Made by a program: the position numbers and the translations under genes
Notes under the pieces: model-generated
The model's input: the letters and a program-made list of their open reading frames with translations, nothing else
Database searches by the model: none
Told to the model about the DNA's origin: nothing
Assembly: GCA_947651335.1 (NCBI GenBank)
Contig: CANSYV010000114.1
Location: 1-5,729 of the forward strand
Direction: 5' to 3'
DNA length: 5,729 nt
From: an uncultured Lachnospiraceae bacterium
GTDB lineage: Bacteria; Bacillota; Clostridia; Lachnospirales; Lachnospiraceae
In this document: piece by piece, positions 1-5,350 of the stretch
Layout: each line of letters starts with the position of its first letter
How positions within the stretch are numbered: the first letter of the stretch is position 1

Positions 1-483
1 CACTTCATTAATGACCCGCGCTTCCAGGTTGGAGATACATTCCTTGATGCCGGCTGGTTTAACCTTCTTTGATGGAAGCGGGGTAAACTTCGCAACATCC
101 ATCTCGCTGATACCATAGGGAAGCGGGCAGCAGGCAATGGTGCTTTCCTTCAATTGTCTCGCGTTTGCATAGCTGATAACGCATTCCCTATTCAGTTTCA
201 GATTACGGTTGGTGTTACGGGTATGCTGTACACCGATAGTGTAGTAATGTCTCCCCCAGGGATGCTCTCCCCAGCAGCAGGTTCCGAGAGAGATCGGAGC
301 CACATTAGAGTTGCCGTACTCATCCAGTGTGGAGATATAGTAGATTGGAATCGGCGGCTCAATCCAGCGCATGTTGAAATCTGTGTAATCATAAACATCT
401 ACACACTCGCCTGTGCCCTCAACTTCCTGTCTGTTTTTGAAGATCTCCAAAAGGTCAAAAAATTTGAATTCCTGTCCGTACAT
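1..483 (-). CDS. Flavin reductase-like FMN-binding protein, partial (C-terminus beyond left edge)
   Basis: An open frame runs on the minus strand from an ATG at 483-481 to the first base of the window, giving 161 residues with no stop. The start is set by a GGGAGG ribosome site 7 nt upstream (491-496). The protein resembles the flavin reductase-like (FMN-binding split barrel, PF01613) family. Residues ~44-51 (PIPIYYIS), the NSNVAPISLGT stretch (58-68), the segment YYTIGVQHTRNTNRNL (80-95) and the strand CVISYAN (101-107) match the usual pattern of phosphate/flavin-contacting loops in this fold. No signal peptide or membrane segment is visible, so it is probably cytosolic. Family members bind FMN and act as NAD(P)H:flavin reductases or related flavoproteins. 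The actual substrate cannot be told. An unusual CC pair at 69-70 and another at 118-119 are present. It is transcribed divergently from the methyltransferase gene, so a shared function is not implied. The family call is fairly sure, the specific role unknown. Confidence 0.8.
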   Translation of the reverse strand, partial: MYGQEFKFFDLLEIFKNRQEVEGTGECVDVYDYTDFNMRWIEPPIPIYYISTLDEYGNSNVAPISLGTCCWGEHPWGRHYYTIGVQHTRNTNRNLKLNRECVISYANARQLKESTIACCPLPYGISEMDVAKFTPLPSKKVKPAGIKECISNLEARVINEV

Positions 484-490
484 TGTTTTT

Positions 491-496
491 CCTCCC
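491..496 (-). promoter_or_regulatory. Ribosome binding site of the flavin reductase-like gene
   Basis: GGGAGG on the minus strand, 7 nt before the ATG at 483-481. It fixes the start of a gene that has no stop codon inside the window. Confidence 0.8.
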
Positions 497-535
497 AATT
501 ATTTGTTTCTAAAGTAATGTTCTCTTGTTGACATC

Positions 536-564
536 ACTATAGCATGGGCGCCCTTTCGGAACAA
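536..564 (-). promoter_or_regulatory. Probable sigma-A promoter of the flavin reductase-like gene (extended -10)
   Basis: On the minus strand a TATAGT -10 box (541-536) is preceded by TGC, making an extended -10. Seventeen bases further upstream is TTGTTC (564-559), a weak -35 that matches only the TTG of the consensus. Transcription would begin near 529, giving a leader of about 45 nt. The extended -10 is the main support. Confidence 0.55.
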
Positions 565-601
565 CAGAAGCAGGAGTGCAAATCACAAAAACAATTTAGT
601 G

Positions 602-609
602 AAACGTTT
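602..609. promoter_or_regulatory. AAACGTTT palindrome, possible LacI/CcpA-type operator
   Basis: An 8-bp perfect palindrome with a central CG lies between the two divergent promoters, in the context GTGAAACGTTTTAA. The central CG flanked by A- and T-runs resembles the core of LacI-family operators, but spacing does not fit the standard cre consensus exactly. This is a resemblance only. Confidence 0.2.
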
Positions 610-710
610 TAATGTAAATGGGCCCCAGCTGCCATTTCTGCCCCCCTGACATGCGCTCTAAAAAAATTGTTCCAGAATTGTCTCAAGGTTATTCCTGAAC
701 AGTTCCTTGC

Positions 711-739
711 TTGAAAAAATACATCCAATATGCTATAGT
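711..739 (+). promoter_or_regulatory. Sigma-A promoter of the homocysteine methyltransferase gene
   Basis: TTGAAA (711-716), a 17-base spacer, then TATAGT (734-739) preceded by TGC, an extended -10. Spacing is optimal and both boxes are close to consensus. The start site would be near 746, leaving a leader of roughly 50 nt that ends in the AGGAGA ribosome site (784-789). Confidence 0.75.
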
Positions 740-798
740 TACATTCGCAGCTCATTACTTTTCAAGAACCTTTATATCTAAAAAGGAGAAACACTCAC

Positions 799-1671
799 AT
801 GACCAGACAAGAATTCCAAAACTTATGCCGGACCCCTGTTCTTTTAGACGGTGCCACAGGCTCCAATCTGATGGCTGCCGGTATGCCCAAAGGCGTATCC
901 ACAGAACTGTGGGTGCTGGAACATCCAGACATCATTCATGAACTGCAGTCCGCCTATGCAGACGCGGGAAGCCAGATTCTCTACGCCCCCACTTTCGGAG
1001 CTAACAGAATCAATCTGGCCCGCCATCACCTGGAAGACCGGATTCAAGAACTAAATACCACTCTGGTTCAATATACAAAAAAAGCCGCCTGCGGCAAAGC
1101 GCTGACAGCTGGCGATGTGACCACCACAGGACAGATGATGGAGCCTTTTGGCAATCTTACTTATGAGGAGGCTTTCGCGGCCTACCAGGAGCAGATCACG
1201 CTGCTGGCTGAGGCGGGCGCTGATCTCATTGTAATTGAAACCATGATCCATGTGGGAGAAACCTGCGCGGCACTGGATGCTGCCCACGCAGCCTGCAGCC
1301 TTCCTATTATGTGCTCCATGACAGTGGAAGCCGACGGAAACATTTTCACCGGAGGAAATATCAAAGATGCCGCCTCCACCCTGGAAGCGGCAGGTGCCGA
1401 TGCTGTGGGAATCAACTGCTCCGTGGGCCCGGAGCAGCTGGAATCCATTATCCGCAGTATTCACAGCGCCGTATCCATTCCGGTACTGGCCAAACCGAAT
1501 GCTGGAATGCCTGTGATCACGGAGGATGGACAGGCCGTTTACCAGATGGAGCCGGAAACCTTTGCCCGGCACATGAAAACGCTGAGAGAAAGCGGAGCTT
1601 CCCTGCTTGGGGGCTGCTGCGGCACCACCCCTGCATTTATCAAAGCCCTGAAGCAGGTTCTGGCCCAATAG
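799..1671 (+). CDS. Homocysteine S-methyltransferase, single-domain
   Basis: This 290-residue protein transfers a methyl group to the thiol of homocysteine to make methionine. It matches the homocysteine S-methyltransferase domain (PF02574), a (beta/alpha)8 barrel. Near the N-terminus is the family block LLDGATGSNL (15-24). TPTF-like APTFGANR follows at 63-70 and IET at 146-148. The three zinc-ligand cysteines are visible: C207 in GINCSVGP and the adjacent C273/C274 in GGCCGT. The ATG at 799 follows AGGAGA (784-789) by 9 nt. There is no cobalamin, folate or reactivation domain, so it is either a stand-alone enzyme of the MmuM/YitJ-N type or the homocysteine module of a split methionine synthase. 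The methyl donor (S-methylmethionine, methyl-corrinoid or other) cannot be read from sequence. Residue 290 is within the family's normal size range, so it looks intact. It is monocistronic within the window, convergent with the Enzyme I gene. Confidence 0.92.
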   Translation: MTRQEFQNLCRTPVLLDGATGSNLMAAGMPKGVSTELWVLEHPDIIHELQSAYADAGSQILYAPTFGANRINLARHHLEDRIQELNTTLVQYTKKAACGKALTAGDVTTTGQMMEPFGNLTYEEAFAAYQEQITLLAEAGADLIVIETMIHVGETCAALDAAHAACSLPIMCSMTVEADGNIFTGGNIKDAASTLEAAGADAVGINCSVGPEQLESIIRSIHSAVSIPVLAKPNAGMPVITEDGQAVYQMEPETFARHMKTLRESGASLLGGCCGTTPAFIKALKQVLAQ

Positions 1672-1678
1672 ACCAAGC

Positions 1679-1700
1679 GGTTATGATTTGGTTATGATTT
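1679..1700. repeat. Perfect 11-bp tandem duplication at the convergent gene ends
   Basis: GGTTATGATTT occurs twice head to tail (1679-1689 and 1690-1700). The right copy contains the Enzyme I stop codon (TAA on the minus strand at 1694-1692) and its last two sense codons. The left copy lies in the 20-base gap after the methyltransferase stop. A weak 5-bp dyad (ACCAA 1672-1676, TTGGT 1688-1692) overlaps it but has no clear T-run, so I do not call a terminator. Confidence 0.85.
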
Positions 1701-3308
1701 CATTTTCGTCTCCCGAATACTCCTTCTCACAGGGAGAATACAGGCGGGTACCACCGAAAGCATATCTACACCCATGCGGAGGAATCTGCTGGTGAGAGCA
1801 GTATTGGCTGCCAATTCGCCGCAGATTCCTACCCAGCACCCCTCTTTGTGTCCTTCCCTCACCACCATCTCAATCATCTTCATAATAGACGGATGCTGCT
1901 CTCTGTAACGCTCTTTCAGCTGAGGATTCTGCCGGTCCATGGCCAGTGTGTACTGGGTGAGATCGTTTGTACCAATGCTGAGAAAATCCAGCTCACGGGC
2001 CAGTTCCCCTGCCATGATGGCGGCTGCCGGTGTCTCCACCACGATTCCCTGCTGAATATCCTTATACGGTATCTCTTTTTCATGGAGACTGGCTTTTACT
2101 TCCTCCACCAGCCTCTGGATCTCACGGATTTCTTCCACATATGTGACCATGGGATACATAATAGCCAGATTTCCATAGGCACTTGCCCTGAAAATCGCCC
2201 GAAGCTGCTCCTTAAACACCTCTTTTTTCTGCAGACAGACCCGGATTCCCCGGTTGCCCATGGCCGGGTTTCTCTCATCAGAAAGCCCCATATATTCAGC
2301 TTTCTTGTCCGCGCCAATGTCCAGTGTACGGATAATAACCAGCCGCTCTCCCATGGCCAGCGCCGCCTGGCGGTATGCCTGGAACAGCTCCAGCTCCCCT
2401 GGATAACTCTCCCGTCCCAGGTACTGGAATTCACTGCGGAGCAGGCCAATGCCTCTTGCCCCATTGTCCAAAGCCTGGCTCATATCTTCCAGATTGCCGA
2501 TATTGGCATACAGATAAACTTTATGACCGTCTGCCGTCACATCCTCCTCATCCTTCAGTGAGAGAAGGTATTCCTTTTCAGCTCTCTCCAATTCCCGGCG
2601 CTTCTCATATTCCTGTAAAACCCCCTCACTGGGGTCAACATAGATCTTCCCGGCATAGCCGTCAACAATGGCAAATCTCCCGTCCCAGCCGGCATCAGCC
2701 GGCACATGAACCAGCGCGGGCACATCCATGGTCTTCACCAAAATAGAAGCGTGAGATACGGGAGAACCCTCCTGGGTGAGAAATCCCAGAATTTTATTTT
2801 TATCCAGCTTCATCACTTCTTCCGGTGAAATATGTTCCGCCGCAATAATCACTGGTTCATGGAGAATTTCCTCCTCCTTTGGCAGACCGTCCAGGATATA
2901 AGTCATCCAATTGGAAATTTCCCGTATATCCTGGACACGATTTAACGCAGCCTCGTCTTTCAGACTGCCGAACACAGAGGCCATCTCATCCCTGGTAGTC
3001 ACCACCGCATGGGACACATTGACCTTTTCCGAAGCAATCATACTGGTAATCGCCCTGGTAAACCCAGGGCTCTTTAGGAGCTGAATCTGCCTTTTTAGTG
3101 TGTCCGCTTTCTTCGGGTCCGCCACGGCCTGGCTGTGCAGCTCTTTCAGCTGTTCCAGCGTCTTTTCTTTCGCTCTGTGATACCTGTTTAACTCCTGTTT
3201 CACATCAGATATGGCGTGTGGATACCCTGACTCCTTCGTGCTGACATAGTATCGGATCTGGCCAATGGCAATTCCCGGAAAGGCTGCCACGCCCTCATAG
3301 ATTTCCAT
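1692..3308 (-). CDS. ptsI: PTS Enzyme I paralogue (phosphoenolpyruvate-protein phosphotransferase), C-terminally short
   Basis: Enzyme I takes phosphate from PEP onto a histidine and passes it to HPr, the first step of the phosphotransferase system in the cytosol. This 538-residue protein has the N-terminal helical/HPr-binding region (~1-140), the swivelling phospho-His domain (~150-225) and the PEP-binding TIM barrel (~255-530). The active-site histidine is H186 in GSPVSHASIL. PEP-domain blocks include RGIGLLRSEF (285-294, R291), IIRTLDIGADK (325-335, R327), VETPAAA (424-430, E425), IGTNDLTQYTLAMDR (445-459, N448/D449/R459) and GICGELA (494-500, catalytic C496). All core residues of E. coli Enzyme I therefore have counterparts. 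Oddities: the His motif departs from the common GGxTSHxAIxAR form, and the chain ends ~30 residues earlier than the 570-575 typical of the family, missing the last helices. The start ATG follows AGGAG (3318-3322) by 9 nt. It is 20 nt behind potD, so probably cotranscribed. No HPr gene is in view. It could be a specialised paralogue rather than the housekeeping PtsI. Confidence 0.9.
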   Translation of the reverse strand: MEIYEGVAAFPGIAIGQIRYYVSTKESGYPHAISDVKQELNRYHRAKEKTLEQLKELHSQAVADPKKADTLKRQIQLLKSPGFTRAITSMIASEKVNVSHAVVTTRDEMASVFGSLKDEAALNRVQDIREISNWMTYILDGLPKEEEILHEPVIIAAEHISPEEVMKLDKNKILGFLTQEGSPVSHASILVKTMDVPALVHVPADAGWDGRFAIVDGYAGKIYVDPSEGVLQEYEKRRELERAEKEYLLSLKDEEDVTADGHKVYLYANIGNLEDMSQALDNGARGIGLLRSEFQYLGRESYPGELELFQAYRQAALAMGERLVIIRTLDIGADKKAEYMGLSDERNPAMGNRGIRVCLQKKEVFKEQLRAIFRASAYGNLAIMYPMVTYVEEIREIQRLVEEVKASLHEKEIPYKDIQQGIVVETPAAAIMAGELARELDFLSIGTNDLTQYTLAMDRQNPQLKERYREQHPSIMKMIEMVVREGHKEGCWVGICGELAANTALTSRFLRMGVDMLSVVPACILPVRRSIRETKMKS

Positions 3309-3328
3309 CTTTTCTCACTCCTGCGCAC

Positions 3329-4435
3329 TTAATCACAGGCAGCTCTGAATTCTGTCCAGTTTTTATTATAAGCCGCCTCTGCATCTTCACTGACATTTTG
3401 AACGATCTCCCCTTCTGTTACCGAATCCGGCACCGCCAGGTCCTGATTCTCCAGGAATTCATCCGCCTTTTCATTGGTAGAATAGTATCCCATAAAGTCA
3501 AAACACTGTGCTCCTGTTTCCGGCTCCAGAATATAATTCAGGAACTGATGGGCCGCATCGCTGTTGGGCGCATTAGACGGGATAAATCCGGCCATAATTC
3601 CAAAACCCAGCCCTTCTTTCGGATATACCACTTTCAAATCCGGATTTTCCGACAATACCTGGGTAACCTGGGAAGTGTACAAAAATGCCACGCTGGCCTC
3701 ACCGTTTAAAAGGGCATTCTGCGTATTGTCATCCTGAATCATCCGGACATTGGGGGCCAGGGCCTTTAATTTTTCTCCTGCCTCCTCAATGACAGAAACA
3801 TCTTCCTCATTCATAGATTTTCCCATGCTGAGGAGCGTGATTCCGTTGATGACACGATAGTTAGCGGTAAGTGCCACACTGTCGGCAAGCCGCTCATCCC
3901 ATAAATCCTCATAACTCTCAATCTCAAAATCCACCAGTTCCGGGTCGTACACAATCAGCGGAATTCCAGCCCCGTAAGGAACCGTGTAGGCATCTTCTTT
4001 ATCATAAAACTGTCCCTGATACAGGGGATTGATATTGCCAAAATTCTCAATCTTACTCTGGTCCAGCTCCTGAGCCAGCCCTTCCTGTATCACAGATTCA
4101 ATAATATAGTCATCTGCGATTACCAGGTCATAATCCCCGCCCTCTGCCTGAGCCAGTTTCTCCAGCATAGTTTCATCAGTGTCAAAATTGGAATAGACAA
4201 TCTGGATACCCGTTTCTTCTTCAAAACCGTCCAGCACTTCCTGGGGGAACATTCCTTCCCATGTAAATAACACCATCTCTTTCGAATCATCTGCACCGGC
4301 ACTTTCATTGGCGCTTTCCTTTTCGTCTGCATTTCCACTCTGGCCTCCCTGGCCGCCGCAGCCGGACAGCAGGCAGACCGCTGACAGACACACTGCAAAC
4401 AGACTCATCATTCTTTTTACCGTCATTTTTTTCAT
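3329..4435 (-). CDS. potD: Polyamine-type ABC transporter substrate-binding lipoprotein
   Basis: This 368-residue protein is the extracytoplasmic binding component of a spermidine/putrescine-type importer. I start it at the ATG at 4435-4433, which has a GGAGGG site (4446-4441) 5 nt upstream. An in-frame ATG eight codons earlier (4459) has no ribosome site. The N-terminus is a lipoprotein signal: KK-KR charges, a hydrophobic run and the lipobox LSGC with C26 as lipidation site. A Gly/Ser/Glu/Asp-rich tether (~27-52) follows. The mature domain shows PotD landmarks: VLFTWEG (55-61), FEEETGIQIVYSNFDTDETM (71-90), YDLVIADDY (102-110), LAPNV (226-230), NGEASVAFLY (244-253), YPKEG (271-275), IPSNA (285-289), FMGYYSTN (314-321). 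By eye alignment with E. coli PotD, several polyamine contacts are replaced: D168 to N192, E171 to V195, W229 to Y253, W255 to G279, D257 to M281. The family is clear, but the ligand may not be spermidine or putrescine. It lies between potC (48 nt) and the Enzyme I gene (20 nt). Confidence 0.88.
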   Translation of the reverse strand: MKKMTVKRMMSLFAVCLSAVCLLSGCGGQGGQSGNADEKESANESAGADDSKEMVLFTWEGMFPQEVLDGFEEETGIQIVYSNFDTDETMLEKLAQAEGGDYDLVIADDYIIESVIQEGLAQELDQSKIENFGNINPLYQGQFYDKEDAYTVPYGAGIPLIVYDPELVDFEIESYEDLWDERLADSVALTANYRVINGITLLSMGKSMNEEDVSVIEEAGEKLKALAPNVRMIQDDNTQNALLNGEASVAFLYTSQVTQVLSENPDLKVVYPKEGLGFGIMAGFIPSNAPNSDAAHQFLNYILEPETGAQCFDFMGYYSTNEKADEFLENQDLAVPDSVTEGEIVQNVSEDAEAAYNKNWTEFRAACD

Positions 4436-4440
4436 AGACA

Positions 4441-4446
4441 CCCTCC
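4441..4446 (-). promoter_or_regulatory. Ribosome binding site that decides the potD start
   Basis: GGAGGG on the minus strand, 5 nt before the ATG at 4435-4433. It lies inside the longest possible reading frame, which begins at 4459, so it shows that the shorter 368-residue product is the real one. Confidence 0.8.
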
Positions 4447-4466
4447 ATTTCATTTTCATAAATTCA

Positions 4467-4480
4467 TATAACCGGTTACA
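4467..4480. promoter_or_regulatory. Palindrome TAACCGGTTA in the potC-potD gap, possible operator
   Basis: A perfect 10-bp palindrome (4469-4478) sits in the 48-nt gap just before potD. Extended by two bases each side it reads TGTAACCGGTTATA on the minus strand, with one mismatched pair. GntR-family operators often have this kind of TGTNACCGGTNACA shape, but no regulator gene is in view. It is too short and lacks a T-run to be a terminator. Confidence 0.25.
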
Positions 4481-4483
4481 GTT

Positions 4484-5350
4484 TCAGCCGGATTTTCCGT
4501 CTTCCGTAATGGTAACCTGCCCGCTGTACAAATGGCTTCCGGCATTTCCCCGGCTGACCCTTCTGCGCCCGGCCAGAGAAAACAAAAAGCGCAGCAGCTG
4601 CCCGGCCGCCAGAACAGCCAGTGTGGCAACCAGCATAATAGTACACAGGGCATTGATCTTCGGAGTCACACCAAACTTTGTCTGTGTATACACCTTTATG
4701 GGAAGCGTATTCAATTTCGGCCCATTTACAAAGATAGTAATCACCACATCATCCAGTGACATAGCAAATGCCAGCAGACACCCCGACATCACGGCCGGCA
4801 TAATCAGCGGCAGTGTAATATCAAGAAATGTGCGCATAGGCGAGGCTCCCAAATCCATGGCCGCTTCCTCCAGCGCCGGGTCCATACCTGCCAGCCTGGC
4901 TTTTACCATCATCAAAATATATGGAATACAAAAAGCCGTATGGGCAATCACCAGAGTCACCATACCAAAAGGCAGATGCAGCGCTGAAAAGAAAGCCAGG
5001 AAAACCATACCCAGAATAATCTCCGGAATCATGATGGGAAGGGTGGAGACATACTCAACCGCTCCTTTTGACCGGTGTCTTACTTTCGTAAGCCCCACAG
5101 CTCCCAGCGTCCCCACCACCGCTGCTGCCAGACAGCTTAAAACCCCCAGCACAAGACTGTTCTGCAGGGCCTCCAGTATGGCGGTATCCTGAAAAAGCTC
5201 CCCATACCATTTCAGAGAAAAGCCTTTCCACATAGCCGTGGTCTTAGACTCATTAAAAGAATAAATGACCACCAGGACAATAGGCAGATAAATAAATAAC
5301 AGAACCAGCCCCAGGTAAATCCCCGGGAGTTTCGTCTTATTCCTTTTCAA
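4484..5350 (-). CDS. potC: Polyamine-type ABC transporter permease PotC (TTG start)
   Basis: This 288-residue inner-membrane permease subunit pairs with PotB to form the transport channel. Hydrophobic segments are seen at about 11-31, 64-86, 102-124, 130-150, 184-207 and 234-258, the usual six helices. The cytoplasmic EAA loop that docks on the ATPase is at 161-184 (EEAAMDLGASP...ITLPLIMP). The SLDDVVITIFVNGP block (198-211) is typical of PotC. The start codon is TTG at 5350-5348, with GGAGGG (5362-5357) 6 nt before it. TTGA overlaps the potB stop TGA, which points to translational coupling. The C-terminal ~28 residues after the last helix are polar and basic (GRRRVSRG...) and make it longer than E. 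coli PotC (264 aa). Substrate specificity follows the binding protein, so it is uncertain here. Confidence 0.92.
   Translation of the reverse strand: MKRNKTKLPGIYLGLVLLFIYLPIVLVVIYSFNESKTTAMWKGFSLKWYGELFQDTAILEALQNSLVLGVLSCLAAAVVGTLGAVGLTKVRHRSKGAVEYVSTLPIMIPEIILGMVFLAFFSALHLPFGMVTLVIAHTAFCIPYILMMVKARLAGMDPALEEAAMDLGASPMRTFLDITLPLIMPAVMSGCLLAFAMSLDDVVITIFVNGPKLNTLPIKVYTQTKFGVTPKINALCTIMLVATLAVLAAGQLLRFLFSLAGRRRVSRGNAGSHLYSGQVTITEDGKSG
5328..5347. repeat. Left arm of a 20-bp perfect inverted repeat (over the potC start)
   Basis: The 20 bases here are the exact reverse complement of the last 20 bases of the window (5710-5729). On the minus strand they are codons ~2-8 of potC. Confidence 0.9.

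Larger units (their letters stand above)
484..798. other. Divergent intergenic regulatory region
   Basis: This 315-base gap separates two divergently transcribed genes and contains no convincing gene. The open frame on the plus strand that ends at 531 lies almost wholly over the flavin reductase gene, and one starting at 711 runs into the methyltransferase gene out of frame. What can be seen is a promoter for each gene, their ribosome sites, a central AAACGTTT palindrome (602-609), a short inverted repeat AAATGG/CCATTT (616-621 and 632-637), and small dyads just upstream of the rightward -35 box (CAAGG/CCTTG at 684-688 and 705-709; GAACaGTTC at 697-705). I looked for a SAM riboswitch or T-box leader before the methyltransferase gene and see neither. 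The likely 5' UTR there is only about 50 nt. Confidence 0.7.

Noticed and set aside
154..531. 125-residue open frame on the plus strand
   Set aside because: It lies antisense to the flavin reductase-like gene, whose minus-strand frame has clear family motifs, a good ribosome site and a promoter. The plus-strand product resembles nothing I recognise.
528..533. TTGACA, a perfect -35 hexamer on the plus strand
   Set aside because: No -10-like sequence lies 16-18 bases downstream (the region is CCCTTT), and the site falls at the start of the leftward transcript.
616..637. AAATGG/CCATTT inverted repeat as a terminator
   Set aside because: The stem is only 6 bp with a 10-base loop and no T-run on either side, in a region between divergent promoters where a terminator is not needed.
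740..798. SAM riboswitch or T-box leader before the methyltransferase gene
   Set aside because: The predicted leader is only about 50 nt and shows none of the conserved helices or core sequences of either element.
711..941. 76-residue plus-strand frame overlapping the methyltransferase start
   Set aside because: It begins on the -35 box of the methyltransferase promoter, so it could not be translated from that transcript, and it has no ribosome site.
1051..1668. 205-residue minus-strand frame opposite the methyltransferase gene
   Set aside because: It is antisense to a gene with intact zinc-site motifs, and it is not a continuation of the Enzyme I tail, for which I checked.
1848..2561. 237-residue plus-strand frame opposite the Enzyme I gene
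   Set aside because: It is a His/Leu-rich shadow of the Enzyme I coding strand with no ribosome site or recognisable domain.
4308..5192. 294-residue plus-strand frame opposite potC and potD
   Set aside because: It is antisense to potC, potD and their gap. The minus-strand genes have full family motifs and ribosome sites, so this is a shadow frame.
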